Assembly (NCBI GenBank): GCA_963674665.2
Contig: CAXXPL010000009.1
Location: 558,001 to 622,000 of the forward strand
Length of the DNA stretch: 64,000 bases
Origin: G963674665 sp963674665
GTDB taxonomy: Bacteria > Desulfobacterota > Desulfovibrionia > Desulfovibrionales > Desulfovibrionaceae
Direction: 5' to 3'
Each line of letters begins with the position of its first letter. The stretch's first letter is position 1. Positions 25,043 to 34,517 of the stretch are shown in pieces. The notes below the pieces were generated by a model. That model made no database searches. It worked only from the letters and a program-made list of their open reading frames with translations, and was not told the DNA's origin. The translations under genes were made by a program, and so were the position numbers.

Positions 25043-26566
25043 TCAGACGGATCCGCTTGTACGACGCGAATCCTTTATCCGGCGATAGATTGGCAGGGCC
25101 GTGGAAATCAGAATCAGGATGAGCAGGACCACCGAGATGGGGCGGCGGATGAGGTACATCATGAGGTTCTGCCCCTCGGCGATGGCCATCATGTTGTTGA
25201 GGCCCGATTCCGCCACTGGCCCAAGTATTATGCCCAGCACCGTGGGCACCACGCTGAATCCGTATGATTTCATCAGATAGCCCAGGATGCCGAAGGTCAG
25301 CATGACATAGACGTCGAACATGCTCGCCCTGAGGGCGTAGGATCCCATGACGGTCAGCAGGATCACGGAAATTGCCAGGTAGTGGAGCGGCGTCCTGGTG
25401 GCCAATGTGAAGTACGGGGCCAGGTACATCCCGTACAGGAGCATGAACACATTGGCCAGATACAGGGACAGGATGAAGGTGTAGACGATGTGGCCGTTGT
25501 GAGAGAACAGGTCGGCTCCGGGCTGCAGGCCGTGGACCATGAGCCCGCCCATCATGATGGCGGCCACCGAGTCTCCCGGCACGCCCAGGGTGAGCATGGG
25601 GATCATGGCGCCCGAGGCCATGGCGTTGTTGGCGGACTCGGCCGCGGCAACGCCCTCGGAGATGCCGGTCCCGAATTTCTCGGGGGTCTTGGAGACCCTC
25701 TTGGTCTCGTTGTAGGCCATGAAGCTCGCGATGCTGCCGCCGGCGCCGGGGAGCATACCCACGCCCGTGCCGATGATGGACGACCGGATGTAGATGGGCA
25801 GAAACTTGATTATTTGCCGCAGCTTGGGGAAGCCCACCTGGATGCTTCTGAGGTTTATGGAGGTAGGCTCAGGAGGCGTGTCCTTTTGCAGGACATAGTT
25901 CCGGATCATGCTCAAGACTTCCGGGATGGAGAACAACCCGATCATTGCCGGAATCAGCTGAACGCCGTCCAGCAGATTGACCACCCCCATGGTGAAGCGC
26001 GGGGTTCCCAGCAGAGGGTCCATGCCGATGGTGCTGATGAACAGGCCCAAGGCTCCGGCGATCAGTCCCTTGAACAGGGCCTTTTCACTGATGGTGGCGA
26101 TGATGGTCAGACCGAAGATGGCAAGCAGGAAATACTCCGCCGGGCCGAACATGAGCGAAATTTTTGCCAGGGGGGGGGCAAACAGCAAAAGAACAGTGAC
26201 GCCGAAGATGCCTCCCAGGAACGAGGCGAAAACAGCCTCCCTGAGGGCTTCCCCCGCCTTGCCCTTCTGGCACATGGGGTGGCCGTCGAGTACGGTTGCC
26301 GCGGCCGAGGGCGTTCCCGGGGTGTTGATGAGGATGGCCGCCACCGACCCTCCGTACATGGCCCCTGCGAACAGGGAGCCCATCAGGATCAGCCCGGTGG
26401 CCGGATTCATGCCAAAGGTGAGGGGCAGCAGGATCGCCACACCCATGGATGCCGTGAATCCCGGCAGACTGCCGAACACGATGCCGGACAAGGTCCCGGC
26501 TCCGGCAATCAGCAGGTTTTGCAGTTGAAATATATTGGAGGCGATATCGAGGACACTGAGAGCCAT
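25043..26566 (-). CDS. tctA: Tripartite tricarboxylate transporter large permease (TctA family)
   Basis: 507 residues, about 12 membrane segments. Family signatures are GIVFGSLPGFTASMG near the start, NTPGTPSAAAT, and GVGMLPGAGGSIASF and GVPGDSVAAIMMG in the second half. It is the channel subunit importing a carboxylate with ions. Spacing of 18 bases after tctB indicates co-transcription. Related permeases take citrate, tricarballylate, dicarboxylates and others; the neighbouring tricarballylate dehydrogenase-like and aconitase genes favour a tricarboxylate. Confidence 0.93.
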   Translation of the reverse strand: MALSVLDIASNIFQLQNLLIAGAGTLSGIVFGSLPGFTASMGVAILLPLTFGMNPATGLILMGSLFAGAMYGGSVAAILINTPGTPSAAATVLDGHPMCQKGKAGEALREAVFASFLGGIFGVTVLLLFAPPLAKISLMFGPAEYFLLAIFGLTIIATISEKALFKGLIAGALGLFISTIGMDPLLGTPRFTMGVVNLLDGVQLIPAMIGLFSIPEVLSMIRNYVLQKDTPPEPTSINLRSIQVGFPKLRQIIKFLPIYIRSSIIGTGVGMLPGAGGSIASFMAYNETKRVSKTPEKFGTGISEGVAAAESANNAMASGAMIPMLTLGVPGDSVAAIMMGGLMVHGLQPGADLFSHNGHIVYTFILSLYLANVFMLLYGMYLAPYFTLATRTPLHYLAISVILLTVMGSYALRASMFDVYVMLTFGILGYLMKSYGFSVVPTVLGIILGPVAESGLNNMMAIAEGQNLMMYLIRRPISVVLLILILISTALPIYRRIKDSRRTSGSV

Positions 26567-26584
26567 GGCCTTGCTCCTTGGAAG

Positions 26585-27004
26585 CTAAATAAGAATGCCT
26601 TCGGGAAACCAGATGAAGAGGAACTTCTGGAACACCGCGTACATGATCAGGCAAAATATGGCTGAATACAGCACATAACGGCCAAGCCCCCTGCGTTCGA
26701 AAAGCCACAGATACAGGACGGCGAACACAAAGGTGGTGACGAAGTACCCCAGATAGGGAAACACCACCGCATACGCGATGACCAGCGCCATTGTTGCCAC
26801 GCGTTCCCTGGAAAATATCTCGCCCAGGCACATGCCCTGCTGCTGCCGCGGAAAGAAGAACAGGAGCAGGGAAAGCAGGCCCATCACCACCAGGATGAAC
26901 CTTGGAAAGGCCACGATTTCGGAGGGATAAGAGTAGGTATGCCAGTATATCAGGCATGTTGCCACGAAAATGGCGGATGCGATTTTTCTGTCAAGCGCCA
27001 ACAT
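26585..27004 (-). CDS. tctB: Tripartite tricarboxylate transporter small permease (TctB family)
   Basis: About 139 residues with four hydrophobic segments (ASAIFVATCLIYWHTY; FPRFILVVMGLLSLLLFFF; ALVIAYAVVFPYLGYFVTTF; LYSAIFCLIMYAVFQKFLF), the standard layout of TctB. The ATG at 27004 has GTGGAGG five bases upstream and follows an intercistronic hairpin, so it is preferred over the frame beginning at 27061. Confidence 0.88.
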   Translation of the reverse strand: MLALDRKIASAIFVATCLIYWHTYSYPSEIVAFPRFILVVMGLLSLLLFFFPRQQQGMCLGEIFSRERVATMALVIAYAVVFPYLGYFVTTFVFAVLYLWLFERRGLGRYVLYSAIFCLIMYAVFQKFLFIWFPEGILI

Positions 27005-27021
27005 GAAATCCTCCACACTGC

Positions 27022-27052
27022 GCCGGGCCGGACGCACTTCGTCCAGCCCGGC
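27022..27052 (-). other. Intercistronic hairpin between tctC and tctB
   Basis: GCCGGGC plus GGACG arms pair with CGTCC plus GCCCGGC, with one mismatch and a five-base loop. It lies just after the tctC stop. Such hairpins often stabilise the abundant binding-protein mRNA relative to the permeases; that role is inferred. Confidence 0.6.
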
Positions 27053-27061
27053 GAGTTTCAT

Positions 27062-28030
27062 CTAGTTTTTCAGGTCAGCCGCGATTCCGGAAAAGATATC
27101 GCGTTCTTGCACGATCAGCTCGCCGAATTCCTTGGGACCCATGAACTTGAGGGGCAGGCCGATCTTGGCCATGTCCGCGATGAAGCCCTGATCCTCGGTG
27201 ACCACTTTCCTGAAGGCCTCCACGAGCTTGTTCTTGGCTTCCTCGGGGATGCCCTTGGGAGCGGCCACGCCGCGGTTGGAGGAGATGACCAGGTCGATGC
27301 CCAGTTCCTTGAAGGTGGGCACGTCTGGAAGGTCCTTGTGGCGTTCGTCCATGGCGATGGCAATCACACGGACATCGCCGGACTTCTTCATCTCCATGAC
27401 CTCGCCCAGGGTCTGGGCTATGGCGTCGATGTGCCCGCCCAGGAAGGCGGCCTTGGAAGCACCGGCGCCCTTGAAGTGGACCGGCTTGGTCTCGATGCCA
27501 GCGGCCTTGTTCATGACCATGATGGAGATGTGGCCGGAGGTGCCGGCGCCAGACGTGCCGATGGTCAGCGCACCCGGGTTGTCCTTGGCGTATGTGAGAA
27601 AATCCAGGGGGCTCTTGAATCTCTCGTCATCGGCCCGGACCGCGAAAAGCCGGGGGTCCGAAACCACCAGGCAGATGGGGGTCACGTCCTTGACCGCGTC
27701 ATAGGAGGCATCGCGCAGAACCGTGAGGGACACGGACGCGGAGCTGTAGGCACAAATTGTGTACCCGTTCGGGTTGGACCTGACCATCTGTGACACTCCC
27801 ACCTCGCTGCCGCCGCCGGGAATGTTTTTCATGATCAGGGGCTCGCCCAGGTATTTTTCGATGTACTTGTTGAGAACGCGGAACCCGATGTCGGTACCGC
27901 CGCCCGCTTTCCAGGGAACGATGAAGGTGACAGGTTTGACAGGAAAACTATCCGCCGCCACGGCAAATGAACCCATCGTGAGAACGCCAATGAACACCAG
28001 TGTCGCAATAACCACGAAGAACTGTTTCAT
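27062..28030 (-). CDS. tctC: Tripartite tricarboxylate transporter substrate-binding protein (TctC family)
   Basis: 322 residues. The signal peptide (residues 1-25) ends with AVAADSFPVKPVTFIVPWKAGG, the classic TctC start, in which the first strand and the PWKAGG loop contact the carboxylate. GTSGAGTSGHI and VHFKGAGASKAAFLGGHID are further family motifs. It delivers substrate to TctAB in the periplasm. It lies 147 bases downstream of a GntR regulator gene that probably controls it. Confidence 0.93.
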   Translation of the reverse strand: MKQFFVVIATLVFIGVLTMGSFAVAADSFPVKPVTFIVPWKAGGGTDIGFRVLNKYIEKYLGEPLIMKNIPGGGSEVGVSQMVRSNPNGYTICAYSSASVSLTVLRDASYDAVKDVTPICLVVSDPRLFAVRADDERFKSPLDFLTYAKDNPGALTIGTSGAGTSGHISIMVMNKAAGIETKPVHFKGAGASKAAFLGGHIDAIAQTLGEVMEMKKSGDVRVIAIAMDERHKDLPDVPTFKELGIDLVISSNRGVAAPKGIPEEAKNKLVEAFRKVVTEDQGFIADMAKIGLPLKFMGPKEFGELIVQERDIFSGIAADLKN

Positions 28031-28177
28031 GTTCCGCTTCTCCCTTTGCGCTGTTTCAAATATAATCCTTGGCCCGTCCCAAAACCAATCGGTGAAGCAC
28101 TTCAGTTCATAGCCTGTTGCCTCCTTTCAGCATCCCCCTCCACTACTGGCATGCGGGCAGCCCGTTCCGGTCGCGGA

Positions 28178-28948
28178 TCATGTGACGATCTGGCAGATCC
28201 AGTCGTACGAGGATTCGCTCTTGACCTTTTTCAGCCGTAGGCTGCACTTGTATAAGTTGGCCTGGTATATGGAATTCACCACCTCGACCGGCTTGCCGTG
28301 CTCGCCATACATGATGCGTTCGGACACCAAGGTCGGATTTCCAGGCTTGATGCCGAGGCTTTCCGCGGTTTCCTCATCCGCAAACGAGGCTTCGATCGTC
28401 TGGTAGACCTCGATGAAGTCGATCCCGAGATCCTCTTCCAGCACGTTGAGCAGCGGTTTGTTGAGCAGTGCCTCTTCGGTCAATTGCCTGCCGATTTCCA
28501 CAGGCAGGTGATTGATGGTGTAGATGCGAAAGCCTTCCGGGGTCAGCCTGTCGCGTTTGAGCCGGGTGACCAGGTTGACGTCCTGGTTCAGCTCGAGCTT
28601 TTCCCGGATGATGGGCATGGGCTCCACCTCCTCGATGGTCACGGAGAAGGTCTTGGAGTTCTTGAGCGGCAACAGCAGCTCGTTGGTCATGCCGATATGC
28701 TTGAAGGTCATCTGATTGATCAGGTCCTCCCGATCGGTCACGAACGTGCCTTCGCCCCGCTTACGGATGAGCAGCCCTTCGTCAACCAGGGAAGACAAGG
28801 CCTGGCGGATGGTGATGCGGTTGACGTTGAACAGGGTGGACAGCTCCTGTTCCGGTGGGATGCGGTCGCCGGGCTTGTAGGCCTTTTCAAGGATGTCATT
28901 TTTTATGGCCCGGCGAATCTGATGATAAATGGGCAAAGTTGGTTCCAT
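28178..28948 (-). CDS. GntR-family regulator, HutC subfamily (UTRA domain)
   Basis: 256 residues. The winged HTH (about 10-75) contains GDRIPPEQELSTLFNVNRITIRQALSSLVDEGLL, and the C-terminal UTRA ligand domain (about 95-240) ends with a strand-rich segment around NSIYQANLYKCSLRLKKV. HutC-type regulators usually bind a small-molecule effector from the pathway they control. It sits inside the carboxylate locus between aconitase and tctC. The palindrome TTGTATA-N6-TATACAA before the first gene of the locus is a possible target, but this is unproven. Confidence 0.9.
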   Translation of the reverse strand: MEPTLPIYHQIRRAIKNDILEKAYKPGDRIPPEQELSTLFNVNRITIRQALSSLVDEGLLIRKRGEGTFVTDREDLINQMTFKHIGMTNELLLPLKNSKTFSVTIEEVEPMPIIREKLELNQDVNLVTRLKRDRLTPEGFRIYTINHLPVEIGRQLTEEALLNKPLLNVLEEDLGIDFIEVYQTIEASFADEETAESLGIKPGNPTLVSERIMYGEHGKPVEVVNSIYQANLYKCSLRLKKVKSESSYDWICQIVT

Positions 28949-29045
28949 GTCTCATCTCTCCTGTTGTTTCAACATTGCAGTGGCGTTGGTTAAGGGGTCT
29001 TCCATATCAGCCAAGGATATGAAGGACATAGTTGACACTGCGTGC

Positions 29046-30986
29046 TTAGGCAACATGGGTCTCCTCTGACTGGCTTGTGAGGTTGAGCAGGCCGCCGGTC
29101 AGAACGATGGCTACCTGCCTTGGAGTCAAATCGTGTTTGGCCAGGAATTTGGTCTGTTGCGTCCTGTTGAACACGACCAGTTCGCCACTGGGCAACTGCC
29201 CGGCCGTGTCGTCGATTTCCAACTCGTCTCCGGGGCGGATGGCATCAAAGTCCGCCGTATCGGCGAAGATCAGGGGCATGATGCCCGCGTTGATCAGGTT
29301 GGCCTTGTGGATGCGCTCGATGCTCAGGGCCATGACCGCGCGTACGCCCAAATGCATGGGGCAGATCGCCGCGTGCTCACGGGAGGACCCCTGGCCGTAG
29401 CTCTGGCCGGCCACGATGACCGAGGCCAGACCTCTGGTTTCCAGGTCCCTGCAGGTGAACGGGAACTTCGGCGCGATGTTGCTGAACACGAACTGGCCGG
29501 ACTTGGCGATGTTGGAACGGTACCGGCTGGCCGATCCGGCCGGGATGATGTCGTCGGTGGTGATCTTGTCGCCCAGCTTGATGGCCACCGCCGCCCTGAG
29601 TTTCACTGGCAGGGGGGTGTTGGAGGGCGGTTTCCCGATGTTGGGGCCGCGGAACACCTCGGCCGTATACGTGGGTTTCACGAAGAGGCTGTCATCCAGC
29701 ACGTAGCTGGAGGGCAGCTCCGGTACCGGGTGTTCCATGCCCAAGTCGCGGGGGTCGGTGATTTGACCTGTCAGGGCCGCCGCCACGGCGCTCTCGGGAC
29801 TGGCCAGATAGACCCGGGCGTCCTTGGTGCCGCTCCGGCCGAAGAAATTTCTGTTGTTGGTGCGCACGGACACCGCGCCACTATGGGGGGATTGGCCATA
29901 TCCGGCGCAGAAGCCGCAGGCGGGCTCGAGGATGCGCGCTCCGGCTTCCACCATGGTGCCCAGCGCGCCGTTGTCCGCGATCATCTGCATCACTTGGCGC
30001 GTGCCCGGGGCCACGCCGAAGCTGACGTCGGGATGGGCCTTCCGGCCCTTGAGCATGGCGGCCACTATCATCAGGTCCTTGACCGAGGAATTGGTGCAAC
30101 TGCCTACCAGCACCTGGTTCACCGTCGTTCCCTGCACCTCGCGGATCCGTTTCACGTTGTCCGGGGAGTGGGGCAGGGCCATGTTCGGTTCCAAGGAACC
30201 CAGGTCCAGGTCGATGATCCGGTCGTAGGACGCGTCCGGGTCGGGCAGCAGTTCCATCCAGTGATCGGCCCGCCCCTGGGCCTTCATGAACGCCAGGGTC
30301 GTCTGGTCGCTGGGGAACACCGACGTGGTCACGCCAAGTTCGGCGCCCATGTTGGTGATGGTGGCCCGCTCCGGGATGGTCAGGCTGTCCAGGGCCGGAC
30401 CGCCGTACTCGATGACCGTGTCCACGTTGCCCTTGGTGGTCAGGATGCGCAGCAACTCCAGGATCACATCCTTGGCCGTTACCCAGGGGCGCAGGCTGCC
30501 CATCAAGTTCACCCGGACCACGCGGGGGCAGGTGAGGTGGAAGGGCCCCCCCGCCATGGCCACGGCCACGTCCAGGCCACCGGCACCGATGGCCAACGCG
30601 CCCAGGGCCCCGGCCGTGGGCGTGTGGCTGTCGCTGCCCAGCAGGGTCATGCCCGGCCGGGCCAGCCTTTCAAGATGGAGCTGGTGGCAGATTCCGTTGC
30701 CCGGCTTGGAGAAGAGGATGCCGTATTTGTCCGCCACGGTGCGCAAGTAGGCGTGGTCGTCGGCATTCTCGAACCCCTGCTGCAGGGTCAGATGGTCCAC
30801 GTAGGACACGGACAGCCTGGTTCTGACTCTGGGCACTTCCATGGCCTCGAACTGGAGGTAGGCCATGGTGCCTAGAGCATCCTGGGTCAGCGTCTGGTCG
30901 ATGCGGATGCTGATTTCTCCACCAGGTTCCATCGCGCCCGACGCGAGATGACCGCTGATCAACTTTTCTACGATGTTCCTGCCCAT
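29046..30986 (-). CDS. Aconitate hydratase-like (single-chain LeuCD-type)
   Basis: About 646 residues. The aconitase core (residues 1-420) has cluster-binding Cys in LVGSCTNSS and PACGFCAGYG, plus SDSHTPT. The swivel domain (about 470-620) has DKITTDDIIPAG and GSSREHAA. The compact size and fused large/small subunits match the AcnA_II type found in Desulfovibrio relatives, not the 890-residue AcnA. It would interconvert citrate, cis-aconitate and isocitrate, or a methylated or dimethyl analogue. Lying beside tcuAB and a PrpD-family gene, it probably handles cis-aconitate. The ATG at 30986 is chosen; another lies two codons upstream. Confidence 0.9.
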   Translation of the reverse strand: MGRNIVEKLISGHLASGAMEPGGEISIRIDQTLTQDALGTMAYLQFEAMEVPRVRTRLSVSYVDHLTLQQGFENADDHAYLRTVADKYGILFSKPGNGICHQLHLERLARPGMTLLGSDSHTPTAGALGALAIGAGGLDVAVAMAGGPFHLTCPRVVRVNLMGSLRPWVTAKDVILELLRILTTKGNVDTVIEYGGPALDSLTIPERATITNMGAELGVTTSVFPSDQTTLAFMKAQGRADHWMELLPDPDASYDRIIDLDLGSLEPNMALPHSPDNVKRIREVQGTTVNQVLVGSCTNSSVKDLMIVAAMLKGRKAHPDVSFGVAPGTRQVMQMIADNGALGTMVEAGARILEPACGFCAGYGQSPHSGAVSVRTNNRNFFGRSGTKDARVYLASPESAVAAALTGQITDPRDLGMEHPVPELPSSYVLDDSLFVKPTYTAEVFRGPNIGKPPSNTPLPVKLRAAVAIKLGDKITTDDIIPAGSASRYRSNIAKSGQFVFSNIAPKFPFTCRDLETRGLASVIVAGQSYGQGSSREHAAICPMHLGVRAVMALSIERIHKANLINAGIMPLIFADTADFDAIRPGDELEIDDTAGQLPSGELVVFNRTQQTKFLAKHDLTPRQVAIVLTGGLLNLTSQSEETHVA

Positions 30987-31014
30987 GACCAACCTCTGCT
31001 CCGTTTTTTTTAGG

Positions 31015-31896
31015 TTACTTTCCCAATTGATCCATGGCCTCGAGCACGGCGTGGTAGTCCTTGGGCGGGACTCCGTCGAAGTGCTTCTTCAGGCCGAGGC
31101 CGGTGCACCAGTGCAGCTTGTCCTTGGTTGACTTGGACATGATGGAATCGGCGTTGATGGCTTCCAGAGTGGCCAGGACCTCCTCCATCTCGTGCTCGCG
31201 GCGCTCGGAATGGATGACGCCGCGGGTCACCAGGCCGTTGATCACGTCCAGAATGGGGCCCGAGGTCATGGTCTTGTTCACTGACTCCATAACGTCGTCC
31301 TCGACCTGGTACTTGTGGGCCGCCACCAACATCTCCAAAACCAGCATGACAAAGCCCTTCATGTAGATGCTGCGGAACATCTTGGAGCCCGAGGCGCCGC
31401 CGGCCGGGGCGTTCATGAGGGTGATGTTCATGTTGTAGGGGGCCATGGTCTCGGCAAAGAGCTTGGCGCCGTCACCGGACACGGACATGGGCACTTTGTG
31501 CCTGTAGTTGGGCACCGGCCCCATGATGGCGCAGTCCACCACTGTGCAGACTGAAGAGAGCAGCTTGTCGACCTCTTCCTTGGTCATGGGCGAGGTGGCG
31601 TTCATGTCCACGTACACCTTGTCCTTGGTCAGGAAAGGCTTGGCCTCCTGGGCCAGGGGGATGGACATGTTGGCGCTGACGGCCGAGCAGATGAAGTCGG
31701 TCCTGGTCACGAGTTCCTCCATGCTCGAAATCAACTCCACTCCGGCCTCGGCGGCGCGTTTGGTGATGAGTTCGGAATTGGGATTTTCGTTCCAGTACTT
31801 GTCGTATGCGAGGATGCCTTCCAGGCCCTCCTCTTTGAGGCCCACCGCCATGTTGTAGGCGGCCTCTCCGAATCCAATGAATCCTAACTTCTTCAT
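31015..31896 (-). CDS. NAD(P)-dependent oxidoreductase, 6-phosphogluconate-dehydrogenase-like (DUF1932 type)
   Basis: 293 residues. The N-terminal Rossmann domain begins KLGFIGFGEAAYNMA (GxGxxA-type) and contains VDMNATSP. The C-terminal helical domain carries GASGSKMFRSIYMKG with the Lys expected at the active site of beta-hydroxyacid dehydrogenases. The DUF1932-like C-terminus separates it from 3-hydroxyisobutyrate dehydrogenase proper. It may oxidise or reduce a beta-hydroxy acid of the carboxylate pathway. Spacing to the adjacent genes is 28 and 44 bases. Confidence 0.83.
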   Translation of the reverse strand: MKKLGFIGFGEAAYNMAVGLKEEGLEGILAYDKYWNENPNSELITKRAAEAGVELISSMEELVTRTDFICSAVSANMSIPLAQEAKPFLTKDKVYVDMNATSPMTKEEVDKLLSSVCTVVDCAIMGPVPNYRHKVPMSVSGDGAKLFAETMAPYNMNITLMNAPAGGASGSKMFRSIYMKGFVMLVLEMLVAAHKYQVEDDVMESVNKTMTSGPILDVINGLVTRGVIHSERREHEMEEVLATLEAINADSIMSKSTKDKLHWCTGLGLKKHFDGVPPKDYHAVLEAMDQLGK

Positions 31897-31940
31897 GGAT
31901 ATGACTCCTTTACAGTGTATAATGCCGCGGCTTTCGCGTT

Positions 31941-33050
31941 CTATGCGCCGATGATCTTCTTGCGATTGCGTTCGTGCGCGTATTTGATGATGGCCGCGGC
32001 TCTAAGAAGGCTGTGTACGAACTTGCCGAAGGGCATGGTCAGGAACAGGGCCATGACCAGACCCAGGTGCAGGATGGTCATGGTGCCCAGGGCGCTTGTT
32101 CCGCGCAGGAACAGCAGAAGCAGGCCCGAGAGGCTGACCAGGAACAGGAGCACCAGGAAGACCATGTCCATGCCGATTTTGGAGTTGTCGCTGATCTCGC
32201 GGTTGCGGCGTAGTTTGAGTTGCAGCAGCCCCACGGGTCCCACCAGCAGCCCGATGCCGCCCAGGGTGCCCAGAATCACGGGAAGGCTGTAGTAGCTGTA
32301 GGGGCCATGCCAGCCGAATACGTAGTGAAAGATGCAACCTATGGTCGTGGCCGCCAAGCAGAGGAGGAATCCGTAGAACGTGAAGTGGTGGAACAGGCGA
32401 CGGGACTGTGATCCCTCTTCCGCGGGATACATGCAGCCCCAGCCGTTGCCGTCCAGATACTTGAGCTTGAGAATTTCCTTGACGGCCACGCCAAGGGCAA
32501 CGGGATTGAACAGGTCGGAAACTTTCTCTCCCATGTCCCGCCAGTAACGTACCAAGCCCACGGCCATGGACAGGGCAACGAGCAGGCCTGCGAGACCAAA
32601 GGCGCCGACCATGAAGTTGTGCGAGACTATCTGATAGAAATCTCCACCCGGATGGGCCGTGGTCAGGACCTCGGTGCCCTTGATGACAACGGCGCCATAA
32701 GCGAACGCGAAGAGAACCATGAGCGCCAGCAGCGAGACCACCAGACCGTTGGCCCGAAAGGCCGAGGCCAGGACGTTGGGCCATGCGTACTTCTCATAGG
32801 AGCTGCTGCGGATCTTTGAGAAGGTCAGGGGCGGGTTGATGTCGAACTCGTGGGGCGGTGCGTACTGACAGGCATAGTAGCAGTCGCCGCAGTCGTGACA
32901 CAGGTTGGCCAGGTACACCAGTTCCTTTTCGTCGAAAATTCGCCGGAATTCCATGGCGGGCCACACCGCGCAGTAGCCTTCACAGTAGCGGCAGGAATTG
33001 CATATCCTCATCATCTGTTCGCCTTCGCGAACCAGTTTTTGATCCAGCAT
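31941..33050 (-). CDS. tcuB: TcuB/CitB-type iron-sulfur membrane electron-transfer protein
   Basis: 369 residues. The N-terminal ferredoxin-like region has two Cys sets, CNSCRYCEGYCAVWP and CHDCGDCYYACQYAP. After it come about six membrane helices with HFTFYGFLLCLAAT-type His that could ligate haem. In Salmonella, TcuB reoxidises the flavoprotein TcuA, passing electrons to the membrane pool. Only three bases separate it from tcuA, supporting a complex. The length matches TcuB. Confidence 0.88.
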   Translation of the reverse strand: MLDQKLVREGEQMMRICNSCRYCEGYCAVWPAMEFRRIFDEKELVYLANLCHDCGDCYYACQYAPPHEFDINPPLTFSKIRSSSYEKYAWPNVLASAFRANGLVVSLLALMVLFAFAYGAVVIKGTEVLTTAHPGGDFYQIVSHNFMVGAFGLAGLLVALSMAVGLVRYWRDMGEKVSDLFNPVALGVAVKEILKLKYLDGNGWGCMYPAEEGSQSRRLFHHFTFYGFLLCLAATTIGCIFHYVFGWHGPYSYYSLPVILGTLGGIGLLVGPVGLLQLKLRRNREISDNSKIGMDMVFLVLLFLVSLSGLLLLFLRGTSALGTMTILHLGLVMALFLTMPFGKFVHSLLRAAAIIKYAHERNRKKIIGA

Positions 33051-33053
33051 ATC

Positions 33054-34463
33054 TCAGGACCTCCTTGAGAGCATTTCCGCGGCGGCCTTTCCGGCGGCGC
33101 GGCCGAAGATGTTGCCGATGACCAGACCAATGCCTCCCACGTAACCCTTGGGCAGGATGTTGCCCGTCATGATCTCGCCCGCGGCGAATACGTTCTTGGC
33201 GAGCGAGCCGTTCTTCATGACCACTTGGCTCCGCTTGTCCACCTTCACGCCGTAGTAGGTGAAGGTCAGGCCGGGCTTGAGCGGGTAGCCGTAGAAGGGG
33301 GGGGTATCCAGGCGTTGTGCCCAGTGCGTCTTTGGGGGGGTCAAGCCTTCGGTGACGCAATCGTCCAGCTTGGTATGGTCAAAGGTGCCAGGCCGCACGG
33401 CCTTGTTAAAATTCTCCACTGTTTTCAGTGTTTTGGCCACAGGCAATTCCAACTGCCGGATCACTTCTTCCAGGGTGTCGCCGGTCACCGCCGGGAACAC
33501 CGTGGGCATGAACTTGTCGTAGCATTTTGAGTCGATGAGGGAGTAGGCGATCTGGTCGGTCTGCTGGGCAACCAGCCTGCCCCAGATGGCGTAGCGCATG
33601 GGCCAGAAATCCTCGCCCTCGTCGTAGAAGCGCTCGCCCTCCTTGTTGACCATGACGCTCAGGGGCACGCAGTCCACGCGGGTCACGATGCCGCCGTCGA
33701 ACTTGGGCGAACGCGCGTCGATGGGTACCATATGGCCCTGGGATGGATCTCCAACGGTTTCGGCGCCCGCATCTATGAGCATCTTGAACACCGTGCCCTG
33801 GGCGTAGGGAGTGCCACGGATCAGGAAATTTCCCACCGCCTCGCCCCAGGACTCCTTGAGCAGCTCCAGGTTGGACTGGAAGCCGCCGGCGGCCACGATG
33901 ACCGTATCGGCCGTGACCTGCATGGTGCTGCCGTCGGGGTTGGTCACGGTGGCTGACTTGAACTCGCCGTTCTTCAGATCCATGTCCGTTACCTCGGCCT
34001 CGTACCTGAAGCGCACGCCCAGCTTCTCGGCAAAGGCGTACAGGGCGTTGAGCATGGCCTTGCCACCTCCAAGGAACCAGCCGTTGGTGCGGGCCGTGTG
34101 CAGTACGCCGGTCAGCGCGCCCTGAAAGCGGACCCCCCGCTCCATCATCCAGTGAACACATTCCTCGGACTCGTGGATGGTTTTGCGCGCCAGTTCCTCT
34201 TCAGCCACGCCGCCCGTGGCCTTGATGTAGTCGTTCCAGTATTCCTCTTCCGGGTACGCACCTGTGTAGGGCTCGTACACTGACTCGTGCATCATGCGCA
34301 TGTTGCGCGTGTGCCGGCTGTTGCCGCCCCTGGATTTTTTCGGGGCGCACTCCAGCACAAGCACGTCCGCGCCGTTCTCGCGGGCGCTGATAGCCGCGCA
34401 CAGGGCCGCGTTGCCGCCCCCTATGACCAAGACCTGGCAGTGGTCCGCTGTTGGCTTATTCAT
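33054..34463 (-). CDS. tcuA: FAD-dependent tricarballylate dehydrogenase-like protein (TcuA)
   Basis: 469 residues. The FAD-binding N-terminus is VLVIGGGNAALCAAISARE followed by the succinate-dehydrogenase/fumarate-reductase-family GGNSRHTRNMR segment. TVIVAAGGFQSN and a C-terminal GEIMTGNILPKGYVGGIGL box complete the FAD site. TcuA oxidises tricarballylate to cis-aconitate, and related proteins act on other saturated polycarboxylates. Together with TctABC and aconitase this makes a coherent route from tricarballylate to the citrate family. Close relatives with other substrates exist, so substrate assignment is moderate. Confidence 0.85.
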   Translation of the reverse strand: MNKPTADHCQVLVIGGGNAALCAAISARENGADVLVLECAPKKSRGGNSRHTRNMRMMHESVYEPYTGAYPEEEYWNDYIKATGGVAEEELARKTIHESEECVHWMMERGVRFQGALTGVLHTARTNGWFLGGGKAMLNALYAFAEKLGVRFRYEAEVTDMDLKNGEFKSATVTNPDGSTMQVTADTVIVAAGGFQSNLELLKESWGEAVGNFLIRGTPYAQGTVFKMLIDAGAETVGDPSQGHMVPIDARSPKFDGGIVTRVDCVPLSVMVNKEGERFYDEGEDFWPMRYAIWGRLVAQQTDQIAYSLIDSKCYDKFMPTVFPAVTGDTLEEVIRQLELPVAKTLKTVENFNKAVRPGTFDHTKLDDCVTEGLTPPKTHWAQRLDTPPFYGYPLKPGLTFTYYGVKVDKRSQVVMKNGSLAKNVFAAGEIMTGNILPKGYVGGIGLVIGNIFGRAAGKAAAEMLSRRS

Positions 34464-34517
34464 GGTAGTCTCCTGGCCGTGTTTATATAAGATGACATTG
34501 GCTGAAGGGCAGCCGGT

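Noticed and set aside
28298..30875. Plus-strand open frames of 231 and 580 codons opposite the GntR and aconitase genes
   Set aside because: Composition is His/Gly/Gln-rich shadow coding; the minus strand encodes complete, recognisable enzymes.
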